From assembly GCF_008180615.1 (NCBI RefSeq), contig NZ_VTEH01000020.1, positions 1 through 64,000 on the forward strand: a stretch of 64,000 nucleotides of DNA, given 5' to 3'. Positions 27,060 through 35,120 of the stretch are shown here, one piece after another. Made by a program: the position numbers and the translations under genes. This stretch comes from Rossellomorea vietnamensis (lineage in GTDB: Bacteria; Bacillota; Bacilli; Bacillales; Bacillaceae_B). Under the pieces are notes generated by a model, which was given only the letters and a program-made list of their open reading frames with translations, did not search any database and was not told the origin of the DNA. How positions within the stretch are numbered: the stretch's first letter is position 1; every line of letters starts with the position of its first letter.

Positions 27060-27671
27060 TTGGAAAACATCTTTGATGCAATGAAAGAAAGACGTTCCAC
27101 TAAAAGTTATGATCCAACCAAAGAGATAGCAACAGATGAACTTGTAGAAATACTTCAATTAGCGGGCAGAGCTCCGTCAGCCTGGAACTTGCAGCAATGG
27201 CATTTTCTAACTTTCCACAATAAAGAAGCTCAGGAAAAGCTGCTGCCAATCGCATACAATCAACAGCAAATTGTCGACGCTTCAGCTGTCATTGCGGTTC
27301 TTGGTGATCTGGAAGCAAATAAAAATGCCGATCCCGTTCTGGATCCTTCCATCGAAAAAGGCGAAATGACACAAGAGTTAAAAGATATTCTTGTACGGCA
27401 AATCGAAGGTGCTTATTCACGGGAGCTTTATCCCCGGGACGCCGCATTCAGCAACGCCTCTCTGGCGGCAATGCAATTAATGCTGGCTGCCAAAGGAAAA
27501 GGCTGGGATACCTGTCCAATCGGCGGATTCAACCCGCAGAAACTGATGGAAGAGTTTGATGTTTCAGACCGGTATGTACCTATCATGCTGATCACCATAG
27601 GAAAACCCATTCAGGAAGCACGAAAGACGGACAGGCTTGATATCAAAAGCCTTATCACGTGGGCAAAGTAA
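27060..27671 (+). CDS. Nitroreductase-family flavoprotein, TTG start
   Basis: A 203-residue FMN enzyme of the YodC/MhqN type: N-terminal RRSTKSYDPT binds the flavin phosphate, APSAWNLQQWHF follows, and DTCPIGGFNP lies near the C-terminus. Such proteins reduce nitro-aromatics or quinones with NAD(P)H. The TTG start is preceded by AGGGGG. An overlapping promoter-palindrome suggests control by a repressor, possibly a quinone- or electrophile-responsive one (inference). Confidence 0.88.
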   Translation: MENIFDAMKERRSTKSYDPTKEIATDELVEILQLAGRAPSAWNLQQWHFLTFHNKEAQEKLLPIAYNQQQIVDASAVIAVLGDLEANKNADPVLDPSIEKGEMTQELKDILVRQIEGAYSRELYPRDAAFSNASLAAMQLMLAAKGKGWDTCPIGGFNPQKLMEEFDVSDRYVPIMLITIGKPIQEARKTDRLDIKSLITWAK

Positions 27672-27782
27672 ATTCAAATGTATTAAAAGGAGCTGATGTT
27701 TAGTAACAGGTTCTGTTTTGAAGTACAAACTTCTAATTAGACAAAGAAATGGTTGAGTTATTCGCACCCCCAAAATGTCTAT
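27672..27782. other. Intergenic downstream of the nitroreductase
   Basis: A short stretch with no clear terminator, leading into the GC-rich palindromic repeat. Confidence 0.4.
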
Positions 27783-27905
27783 TGATCTCCACTCCAGCTG
27801 CGTGACTCCCCGGGGCGTGCGGTGAGCCTCCTCGGCTTCGCCTGCGGGGTCTCACCTGTCACGCTAGTCCCGCAGGAGGTCACGCACCTTCCGTTCCATC
27901 AAATC
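27783..27905. repeat. GC-rich palindromic repeat, copy 1
   Basis: An element of about 120 bp containing GGTGAGCCTCCTCGGCTTCG and CTCACCTGTCACGCTAGTCC. Its outer ends, TGATCTCCACTCCAGC and the complement of its right end, are imperfect inverted repeats. It is the same element as at 44.9, 57.15 and 63.9 kb and is the most diverged of the four. It has no coding content. Confidence 0.85.
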
Positions 27906-28199
27906 TTTGCTAGCTTTATATAATTTACTACCTTCATTCGTATTAATACTGGGATGAAAATGTAAAGGAAATAGTGCCACAAATTTTTAATTTTGTTCTC
28001 GCAAACAGAACTCGTTAGATGTCTAGCTTCTTTTTTGTGTTTGTTTGTTTATTACCCCTGTTAACTATATTTATGTGTTTTGAAAGCAATATCATGAGGG
28101 AATCTTGGGAATGCCGGCGAATTTTTGTTTTGCTGGACTCTTCTTAATAGCCAGTAGTAATGAGGCTGGTAGTGGTTTCTTCATCCTTGCTGGCTGTTA
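27906..28199. other. Intergenic between repeat copy 1 and array 3
   Basis: AT-rich sequence with no supported frame, hairpin or promoter. Confidence 0.4.
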
Positions 28200-28490
28200 A
28201 CTGCGCAGGGCTTGTTCTCATTGGTCCGTATTCACCGGGTTGCTGGCCGCTAACTGTGCAGGGGCTTCTCCTTATTGGGCCGCATCCACTCTTTGCGGGC
28301 CGCTAACTGCGCAGGGGCTTCTCCTTATTGGGCCGCATCCATCCATTGCGGACCTTTATCTGCACAACCTCTTCTTCTCAATGGACCGCATTCAACCGTA
28401 GCGGACCACTATTTGCACAATCTCTTCTCCTCATTGGGCCGCATCCACTCATTGCGGACCAATCTCTGTACAATCTCTTATTATTAGCCC
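28200..28490. repeat. Tandem array 3: about five units of 53-54 bp, same family as array 1
   Basis: The motif TTGG-CCG recurs at 28223, 28277, 28330, 28383 and 28436 (spacing 54, 53, 53, 53), with a decayed unit near 28486. Units read TTGGGCCGCATCCACT followed by TTGCGG-CC, the same skeleton and inverted repeat as array 1, but with a different second half (CTGCGCAGGGG or CTGCACAATCT). It lies between convergent genes. Confidence 0.92.
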
Positions 28491-28560
28491 GAATTGAGGG
28501 TGTTTATGTCTTCTCGACAGCAATAATGGCTGACAGCCTAAGCCGCCAGCCACTCTTCAA

Positions 28561-30210
28561 TTACTCTATTTTTAAAAGCTCTTTAGTCACTCCCCGGATG
28601 ATTTCAGGGAGAGTTGAAAAGGTGTATGGTTTATAGACTCTCTCTGTCCATTGGTGGCCGTCTTTTCCGTACACACCTATGTTGATGGATGGGATATTGA
28701 GCTCACGGATGCGGTCAATCGGCACAGGGTAAAGTGATTCGATCATCGGCATGTTGTCTTTGAAGGCTTCGATTTCTTCATCACTTTCATGCAGCGAAAG
28801 GAAGCTTCCGTCCGCCAGATAGGGGAAAAATCGTTTGATTTCGAATTCCTCTCCCGTTTCTTCGGCGGTTTTTTCTAAGCATGCCTTCAATACTGAATTC
28901 ACTTTTTTTCCGTATTCATTTTCGTTGTTTAAGTAGTTATGCGGCAGAAACGGAGGTGCGAAAAAAATGATGACCCTGGGTGTTTTGTCAGGATCCAGCT
29001 TCTGCAGCGCCTCTACAATGGCGAAGGCAATCTCACGGTTATCTTCGCCCTTCATTTCACTCAGTGTATCATTCATCACCTTTTCAGGATTCAATCCTTT
29101 TTTGCTCAGGTCTTCTACTAAATCTTCGAAGGCGGTTACCTCAACTTTCCATGAAACCTCCCTTTCCGGAAAGTCATGCAGGGTGCGGTATTTTTCATAG
29201 GTTTCCTTTGAAGAGGCTTCTAATTCCATGACCGAGTCTTTGGCAATGTTCAAAAGCTCCTCCAGCACCTCTTTAGATGTCTTTTCATACACAAAATAGT
29301 TGAAATACATCCGGGTTTCCAGGGGAGTCTGTACATTATAGACGTTCTTCTTATCTTTAAGGTACAGACAGGACGGCGGGAGGACAAATTCTCCCTCTAT
29401 GTCTTCAAGCAGGTCAATGTTCTGATTGACCCTGAGATTGATATGAGATGCAATCCTGGTCGGATCAATGGATGTCAGGATATCGCCGACATGTGCTTCA
29501 CGACCGGCTATATAAAAACAAGGCAGCAGCTTTCCGGCAGCACCTGTGTATATATATCGTTTACAATCACCATCATAGACAGGAGATATAAAGTCATTGT
29601 TGATGGCAGCGAGAAATTGAGTTCCTTCCATCTTTAAACGGTACAATTCATCAATGGCCGTAATCATACCAGCGTGTTCACTTTCTTCATCAGGATTAAA
29701 CAGGAAAAGAAGGCTTCCTTCCAATTCTTCAGATATACTTGAAAAATACAGAAGATTCGCCAGGTGTACAGCTATTCCGCTCTGCATATCAAGCGAGCCC
29801 CGGCCGAACATCCACTTGCCTGACTGAGCATCATTCTTTACCTTCTCATCCCCTTCATACCTGGAGAAAAACGTTTCCAGAAATTCAGGGTCGTGTGCAG
29901 CTGGTTTAAGGATTCCGTAATCATCTGTCCCTACAGTGTCCAGATGTGCATGGAAAAGCAGGGTTCGTTCCGATTTTCCACTTATTTTCGCAAAAACGTT
30001 GAAACGTCCGTGCTCGTCACCTGGAACGGGCTGGGTCCAGAGGTGCCCCGGATTCTGTTGAAAATAAGGAAACGTTGCAATAATATCCTTGATCTGCTCA
30101 GCTTTTCTTCTTTCTCCATCGGTGTTATTATAGCTTTCCTGATCGATTAGAGCTTTCGTTAAAAATTCAATCTGATCATAGACAGATTTTCCTTGAATTT
30201 CACTATACAC
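28561..30210 (-). CDS. rocB: RocB-like M20-family peptidase, GTG start
   Basis: A 549-residue metallopeptidase-fold protein resembling B. subtilis RocB of arginine and ornithine utilisation, whose exact reaction is unresolved. Metal-site motifs: HAHLDTVG, RGSLDMQSG and NPDEESEHAG; catalytic acid in the last. The C-terminal half, with FFAPPFLPHNY and SINIGVYGKDGHQWTERVY, is typical of the RocB branch. The GTG at 30210 lies seven bases behind GGGTG; the ATG six codons earlier has no ribosome binding site. No roc operon partners are nearby. Confidence 0.85.
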   Translation of the reverse strand: MYSEIQGKSVYDQIEFLTKALIDQESYNNTDGERRKAEQIKDIIATFPYFQQNPGHLWTQPVPGDEHGRFNVFAKISGKSERTLLFHAHLDTVGTDDYGILKPAAHDPEFLETFFSRYEGDEKVKNDAQSGKWMFGRGSLDMQSGIAVHLANLLYFSSISEELEGSLLFLFNPDEESEHAGMITAIDELYRLKMEGTQFLAAINNDFISPVYDGDCKRYIYTGAAGKLLPCFYIAGREAHVGDILTSIDPTRIASHINLRVNQNIDLLEDIEGEFVLPPSCLYLKDKKNVYNVQTPLETRMYFNYFVYEKTSKEVLEELLNIAKDSVMELEASSKETYEKYRTLHDFPEREVSWKVEVTAFEDLVEDLSKKGLNPEKVMNDTLSEMKGEDNREIAFAIVEALQKLDPDKTPRVIIFFAPPFLPHNYLNNENEYGKKVNSVLKACLEKTAEETGEEFEIKRFFPYLADGSFLSLHESDEEIEAFKDNMPMIESLYPVPIDRIRELNIPSINIGVYGKDGHQWTERVYKPYTFSTLPEIIRGVTKELLKIE

Positions 30211-30314
30211 TTCTGAACACCCTTTCATTTCTGTGTTTTAACTATCTTACCGAAGTCACCTTCCATTTGGAAGTAAATGCGGTTAAAAAATTGTATAGAT
30301 TTTAAGAATCCTCT

Positions 30315-30372
30315 TGAAAAAACACCTGTTAACGAATAATATAGAATTTGTGTTTAAAAATTGTTCGTCTTT
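30315..30372 (+). promoter_or_regulatory. Promoter with two PurBox-like sites upstream of the purine permease
   Basis: TTGAAA (30315) and TAATAT (30337) at a 16-base spacing form a likely SigA promoter. A PurBox-like site, GTTAACGAATAAT (30328-30340, about 10 of 13 to the B. subtilis consensus), and an inverted one at 30360-30372 containing ATTGTTCG (about 11 of 13) face each other with 19 bases between. This is near the paired arrangement used by PurR. No purine riboswitch fold was recognised. Confidence 0.5.
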
Positions 30373-30386
30373 TTGGAGGTCTCTTT

Positions 30387-31685
30387 ATGTTTAAATTAAA
30401 AGAACATAATACAAGTGTCAGAACTGAAATCATCGCAGGTATAACAACCTTTTTAACAATGGTATACATCGTGATTGTCAACCCGGTTATCCTGGCAGAT
30501 GCAGGGGTCCCTTTTGACCAGGTATTCACAGCCACGATCATCTCGGCTATTGTCGGTACATTATGGATGGCTCTGTTCGCCAACTATCCGATCGCGATTG
30601 CTCCCGGAATGGGCTTGAACGCTTACTTCACTTATTCAGTAGTAGGTGCCAATGAAAATATCTCTTATGAAACAGCTTTTGCAGCCGTATTTGTTGCCGG
30701 GATTATCTTTGTGATTTTGTCCCTGACACCTTTTAGAAAAAAATTGATTGAAGCAATTCCCGAAAACCTAAAGCACGGAATCACCGCTGGTATCGGGTTA
30801 TTCATCGCTTTTATAGGCTTGCGCCTGACCGGGATCATTACTTCTCATCCAGAAAACCTGGTAGCCCTGGGTGACCTTCATTCTTCTTCAGTAGTGCTGG
30901 CGTTGGTCGGCCTGGCTGTCACGTTGGTTCTGATGGTCCGCAATATTCACGGTGCCCTGTTCCTTGGCATGATCGTTACTGGAATCATCGCATTCTTCAC
31001 AGGTGATTTAAAGTTTGAAGGAATCGCTTCTCTTCCTTCCCTTCCTGAAGGATTGATTGTGGGAAATCCTTTGACCGCATTTGCCGATGTTTTTCAACAC
31101 AGCTTGTATGCAGTCGTTTTCTCTTTCCTTCTTGTAACAATTTTTGATACTACTGGAACAATGATCGGTGTTGCCGAGCAGGCAGGATTGATGAAAGGCA
31201 AATCAATGCCTCGTGCTAGAGCGGCCCTTTTGGCTGATTCTGCTGGAACAACGATCGGAGCTATGTTTGGTACAAGCCCGACGACAGCCTATATTGAATC
31301 TTCAGCGGGTGTTGCTGCAGGAGGACGAACAGGGCTGACATCTTTAACCGTTTCCGTTCTGTTTGTAGCTGCAGCATTCTTTGGTCCTTTGGTGAGTGCG
31401 GTTTCAGGCATTTCGGCTATCACAGCTCCTGCCCTGATCATCGTCGGCAGCCTGATGATGGGAAGCATCTCTCATATTAAATGGGGAGAGCTGGACGAAG
31501 CATTCCCTGCCTTTTTAATTATCCTCAGCATGCCGCTGACTTCCAGTATCGCAACAGGCATCGCCCTTGGATTTATTTCTTACCCGCTGTTAAAAGTGGT
31601 GAAAGGACAATGGAAACAAGTTCATCCGCTTGTATACCTGTTCGCCGTCCTGTTTATGTATCAATTAGCATTCCTGCCTCACTAA
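30387..31685 (+). CDS. pbuO: AzgA-type purine permease, PbuO/PbuG-like
   Basis: A 432-residue transporter with about 12-13 membrane segments, of the NCS2 AzgA branch, importing hypoxanthine, guanine or adenine. Motifs: NPVILADAGVP, IAPGMGLNAYF, FDTTGTMIGVAEQAGL and GTSPTTAYIESSAGVAAGGRTGLT. The length equals that of B. subtilis PbuO, hence the symbol; PbuG is the alternative. The ATG has GGAGG seven bases upstream. PurBox-like sites before it fit purine repression. A strong terminator follows. Confidence 0.88.
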   Translation: MFKLKEHNTSVRTEIIAGITTFLTMVYIVIVNPVILADAGVPFDQVFTATIISAIVGTLWMALFANYPIAIAPGMGLNAYFTYSVVGANENISYETAFAAVFVAGIIFVILSLTPFRKKLIEAIPENLKHGITAGIGLFIAFIGLRLTGIITSHPENLVALGDLHSSSVVLALVGLAVTLVLMVRNIHGALFLGMIVTGIIAFFTGDLKFEGIASLPSLPEGLIVGNPLTAFADVFQHSLYAVVFSFLLVTIFDTTGTMIGVAEQAGLMKGKSMPRARAALLADSAGTTIGAMFGTSPTTAYIESSAGVAAGGRTGLTSLTVSVLFVAAAFFGPLVSAVSGISAITAPALIIVGSLMMGSISHIKWGELDEAFPAFLIILSMPLTSSIATGIALGFISYPLLKVVKGQWKQVHPLVYLFAVLFMYQLAFLPH

Positions 31686-31697
31686 TATAGCACCCGA

Positions 31698-31734
31698 AGC
31701 CTGAACTCCGTAAGTAGAGTTCAGGCTTTTTTTA
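31698..31734 (+). terminator. Intrinsic terminator of the purine permease gene
   Basis: A perfect 11-bp stem AGCCTGAACTC / GAGTTCAGGCT (31698-31708, 31717-31727) is followed by seven T. Confidence 0.92.
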
Positions 31735-31779
31735 TTTGGGGATATATTAGAGGTGGTTTTTCCTAGTTACTCTACCCAT

Positions 31780-32348
31780 GCAGACTCTTTGGAGACATGT
31801 TTTTGGGAGGTCTGGCTCGTTCATGTACTCACGTCCGCACTTTGGAGACATGTTCTTTGAATTTCGCCTCCGTTCATGTACCCAAGACGGCCCTTTGGGG
31901 ACATGTTCTTTGGAGTTCGACCTCGTTCATGTACCCAAGACGGCTCTTTGGGGACATGTTCTTTAGAGTACGCCCCCGTTCATGTACCCAAGACGGCTCT
32001 TTGGAGGCATGTTCTCTAGAGGATGCACTCGTTCATGTACCCAAGACGGCCCTTTGGGGACATGTTCTTTAGAGTACGCCCCCGTTCATGTACCCAAGAC
32101 GGCCCTTTGGAGACATGTTCTTTGGAGTTCGACCCCGTTCATGTACCCAAGACGGCTCTTTGGGGACATGTTCTCTGGAGTTTGACCCCGTTCATGTACC
32201 CAAGACGGCTCTTTGGAGACATGTTCTTTGTATTACGATCTCGTTCATGTACCCAAGGCGGCTCTTTGGGGACATGTTCTTTGGAGTTCGACCTCGTTCA
32301 TGTATCCAAGGCGGCCCTTTGGGGACATGTTCTTTGTATTTTGATCTC
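31780..32348. repeat. Tandem array 4: ten units of exactly 53 bp
   Basis: The word GTTCATGTA begins at 31819, 31872, 31925, 31978, 32031, 32084, 32137, 32190, 32243 and 32296, every interval being 53; the register continues to 32349 where the sequence changes. Inside each unit CATGT-CCC-AAGA pairs with TCTT-GGG-ACATG, a hairpin of about 12 bp. Variation among units is scattered (CGCCCC, CGACCTC, TGACCCC blocks). Open frames through the array are a consequence of repetition. Confidence 0.97.
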
Positions 32349-32700
32349 GTTAAGGGAAGTGATTACCCTTATCCAAAGAAATAGCGCCTATTTCCAGTGT
32401 TTAAATCAATAAGGAAAAAATTTCTTCCACTATTTAAACTCTTTCCGATGCTACTTAGAAAATAAGGGAACTTTTTACCGCTATTTTTAGTTGAGAGCTC
32501 ATTTTGCTCGTGAATAAGGGAAGTTTTTCCCCTTATTTAAAGATAAATCACTTTTTTTCAGTGGTTTAAGTTAAATAAGGGAACTTTCTTCCTCTATTTA
32601 AGCTTTTTCCGATGATATTTAGAGAATAAGGGAACTTTTTACCGTTATTTTTAGATGAAAGCTCATTTTGCTCGTGAATGGGGAAGCACCTAATTCCAAT
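32349..32700. repeat. Second repeat block joined to array 4: AT-rich hairpin units
   Basis: The word TAAGGGAA (with variants) occurs with AAGG at 32352, 32411, 32464, 32516, 32577 and 32628, and a degenerate copy at 32680. Intervals are 59, 53, 52, 61, 51 and 52. Several units contain AATAAGGG / CCCTTATT inverted repeats. A 70-base segment with GCTCATTTTGCTCGTGAAT appears twice, 164 bases apart. The block continues the spacing of array 4 with an unrelated-looking sequence. Confidence 0.75.
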
Positions 32701-32770
32701 TCTTTTACATTTACCCAAGACATCTCTTCGCGGACCTGTCCACCGGATGCAGCACTCGTTCATGTCTTCT
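32701..32770. repeat. Isolated, diverged unit of array 4
   Basis: TTTACCCAAGACATCTCTTC, then GGACCTGTCC and GCACTCGTTCATGTC, repeat the array 4 unit with many substitutions, beyond the AT-rich block. It implies that the AT-rich units arose inside an older array. Confidence 0.7.
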
Positions 32771-32882
32771 CTCAGCAGGACAAACCTAACGATTTACACT
32801 TATGCAGGAGTCAAACTTGGGAAAAACTTTAAAGTCACTAAATTTTCTCGTGATTTTTCAAATAGCTTATGGTATATTTAAC

Positions 32883-32900
32883 TTGTGAAATAATTCACAA
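32883..32900 (+). promoter_or_regulatory. Rex operator upstream of ldh
   Basis: TTGTGAA-ATAA-TTCACAA is a perfect 7+7 inverted repeat and matches the Rex redox-repressor consensus. It follows a -10-like TATATT at 32873, so Rex would block early transcription when the NADH/NAD ratio is low. Confidence 0.88.
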
Positions 32901-32959
32901 ACAAATATTATACAAACACAAACAACATAAACAAAAAAACTTAAACAAGGGTGATTACA

Positions 32960-33907
32960 TTGGCAAATTTCAAAAGTAAAGTTGCTTTAATTGGAACTGG
33001 ATTCGTTGGATCAAGTTATGCCTTTGCATTATTGAATCAAGGGGCCGCCCGTGAGCTTGTACTAATTGACTTGAATAAAGAAAAAGCAGAAGGAGATGCA
33101 CGCGATCTCAACCACGGCCTTCCCTTTTCTTCTCCATTAAAAATCTGGGCCGGTGATTACAGTGACTGCAGCGATGCCGACCTTGTTGTCATAACGGCTG
33201 GCGCCAATCAGGCACCTGGCGAAACCCGATTAGACCTTGTTGAAAAAAATATAAAGATTTTCAAAAGCATAGTTGGAGAAGTAATGAAGAGCGGATTCGA
33301 CGGCATATTCCTGGTAGCAACCAATCCGGTTGACATATTGACCTATGCGACATGGAAGTTTTCCGGGCTGCCGAAGGAAAGGGTAATCGGATCTGGAACA
33401 ATTCTTGACACTGCCCGCCTGCGTTATCTTCTCGGCGATCATTTTGACATTGATGCCCGAAACGTCCATGCCTATATCATGGGTGAACATGGAGATACTG
33501 AATTTCCTGTTTGGAGCCATGCAACCATCGGAGCGAGTCCTTTACGGGAGATGATTGATATGGATGCACCTCAAACCCAAAAGGAGCTGGAAGAGATTTT
33601 TGTCAATGTGCGTGACGCTGCCTATCACATTATTGAAAGAAAAGGTGCCACCTATTATGGAATTGCCATGGGGCTGGTGAGAATTACGAAAGCCATTTTC
33701 AATAACGAAAACAGTATCCTGACCGTTTCTGCTCTGTTGGAAGGAGAATATGGCATGGATGACCTTTATATCGGAGTACCGGCGATCATTAACCGTGACG
33801 GCATTAAAAAAGTGATCGAAATGCCTTTGAATGATAAGGAAAAGGAACAGTTTGACAACTCTGCCACTACCTTAAAAAATGTTATCCAGACAGCTTTTCA
33901 ACAATAA
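32960..33907 (+). CDS. ldh: L-lactate dehydrogenase, TTG start
   Basis: A 315-residue cytoplasmic enzyme that reduces pyruvate to L-lactate to reoxidise NADH in fermentation. NAD loop GTGFVGSS at 13-20; active-site loop with Gln before PGETR, which marks lactate rather than malate specificity; catalytic His in MGEHGDTEFPVWS. The TTG at 32960 lies six bases behind AAGGGTG; an in-frame GTG is part of that site. Expression is expected to rise under oxygen limitation through the Rex operator. Confidence 0.95.
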   Translation: MANFKSKVALIGTGFVGSSYAFALLNQGAARELVLIDLNKEKAEGDARDLNHGLPFSSPLKIWAGDYSDCSDADLVVITAGANQAPGETRLDLVEKNIKIFKSIVGEVMKSGFDGIFLVATNPVDILTYATWKFSGLPKERVIGSGTILDTARLRYLLGDHFDIDARNVHAYIMGEHGDTEFPVWSHATIGASPLREMIDMDAPQTQKELEEIFVNVRDAAYHIIERKGATYYGIAMGLVRITKAIFNNENSILTVSALLEGEYGMDDLYIGVPAIINRDGIKKVIEMPLNDKEKEQFDNSATTLKNVIQTAFQQ

Positions 33908-34000
33908 AGATTAAATTCCGGGCGCCATTACAGCTCCTGGCACAGGCGAATACCCCTTTGCATATAGTGAAAGTGACTATATTTGAGAGGGGTATTTTCT

Positions 34001-34423
34001 ATGTTTGATTATCGGCAAATGCAATTTCCCGGGTTTCCTCCCGGACAAGGCGGACCCGGATTTCCTTCTTTTCCTCCTGGCGGCCAAGGGCAGGGCTTTC
34101 CAGGATATCCTCCCGGTCAGCAAGGGATGGGCCAGGGGCAGCAGGCTCCGGCTGGACCTCCGCCTGCCTTTACACCAACACAGGCCACAGCACAGACACT
34201 CAGCACAGGAGGACAGGGACCAAGTGCTTTTGCAGTCGATCCCGGAGCCATCCGCGGATGCTTGTTCCGTTACACATACCTTTGGCTGACCAGCGGCCAG
34301 TCCTTCTGGTTCTACCCAACTTTCATCGGACGCCAGTCAATTTCCGGTTTTAGATGGACCGGTTTCAGATGGGTGTTCTATGGAACCGACCTGCGGAGAG
34401 TCCGTTCCTTCCAGTGCTTTTAG
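34001..34423 (+). CDS. Gly/Pro-rich protein with a conserved aromatic C-terminus
   Basis: A 140-residue protein. Residues 1-70 are low-complexity with repeated PGGP/FPPG-like phrases rich in Gly, Pro and Gln. Residues about 85-140 form a compact Trp/Tyr/Phe/Arg-rich domain (RYTYLWLTSGQSFWFYPTFI, then GFRW) ending in Cys-Phe. I remember similar Bacillus proteins with this C-terminal signature, with no known function; a surface or spore-layer role is possible (inference). The ATG at 34001 has GAGGGG eight bases upstream. The next gene's ribosome binding site overlaps its stop. Confidence 0.75.
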   Translation: MFDYRQMQFPGFPPGQGGPGFPSFPPGGQGQGFPGYPPGQQGMGQGQQAPAGPPPAFTPTQATAQTLSTGGQGPSAFAVDPGAIRGCLFRYTYLWLTSGQSFWFYPTFIGRQSISGFRWTGFRWVFYGTDLRRVRSFQCF

Positions 34424-34432
34424 GTGATGGGC

Positions 34433-35095
34433 ATGTATTATCAACAGCCATACAGGAATGTAACGGAAAAGAAGAGCAGCAGAACGGTGACCGTCACAGG
34501 CGAACAAACAATAGATGCCCGGCCTGATATGGCGGTTGCCCAGATTGGAGCAGTAACCAGTGATAAGGAATTAACAGAAGCACAAAGAATGAATACAGAG
34601 ATAAGCTCGGCCATCTTAAATTCCTTCAAGCAGAACGGAATCGCTGAGAAGGATATTCAAACATCGACTTATCAAATCTATCCGCAGTATGATTATCAGG
34701 ATGGAAAGCAGTTATTCAAAGGTTATGAAGTCAGGCAGGTTTTTTCAGTTAACATCAGAAACATTGAAAAAATTGGTGAAGTCATTGATGATGCTGTTCA
34801 AAGCGGGGCTAACATTATTGAAAGAGTCCAATTCGCTATTGCGGAACCTGGGATCTTTTATCAACAGGCATTAACGGAAGCTTATGCTGATGCGTTTGAA
34901 AAGGCGCAAGTCCTTGCAGCATCGTCAGGAATGACACTAAGCCCTGCCCCGCTGGAAATCAACGAAGATACCAGTATTCCAATGATTCCAGGACCCGGTA
35001 AAGCATTTGTGCTGGCTGCCGAAAGCACCGCCCCCGTACAGCCCGGGGAGATTGGAATCACTGCCCGGCTGACGGTGAAATATAAGTTGATGTAA
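34433..35095 (+). CDS. SIMPL-domain (DUF541) protein
   Basis: A 220-residue protein of the SIMPL/DUF541 family: SSRTVTVTGEQTIDARPDMAV opens the domain, GYEVRQVFSVNIRNIEKIGEVID is central, and ALTEAYADAFEKAQVLAASSGM follows. It has no signal peptide, unlike many relatives. Function in Bacillus is unknown; BP26-type relatives form surface assemblies. The ATG at 34433 uses an AGGTGATG that includes the preceding stop, so translation is coupled with the Gly/Pro-rich protein and a joint role is likely. A terminator follows. Confidence 0.85.
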   Translation: MYYQQPYRNVTEKKSSRTVTVTGEQTIDARPDMAVAQIGAVTSDKELTEAQRMNTEISSAILNSFKQNGIAEKDIQTSTYQIYPQYDYQDGKQLFKGYEVRQVFSVNIRNIEKIGEVIDDAVQSGANIIERVQFAIAEPGIFYQQALTEAYADAFEKAQVLAASSGMTLSPAPLEINEDTSIPMIPGPGKAFVLAAESTAPVQPGEIGITARLTVKYKLM

Positions 35096-35118
35096 AAACA
35101 CCATTTTTGGTGTTTTTT
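35096..35118 (+). terminator. Intrinsic terminator of the SIMPL operon
   Basis: The stem AAACACC / GGTGTTT with a six-base loop is followed by a T run; it may also serve the convergent hydrolase gene. Confidence 0.75.
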
Positions 35119-35120
35119 TA

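Noticed and set aside
30240..30386. Purine riboswitch before the permease gene
   Set aside because: No three-way-junction core or terminator alternative was recognised in the 140-base leader; the PurBox reading explains the region better.
31778..32412. Open frames inside array 4
   Set aside because: A 53-bp unit cannot keep one protein frame between units; the frames overlap one another and have no start signals.
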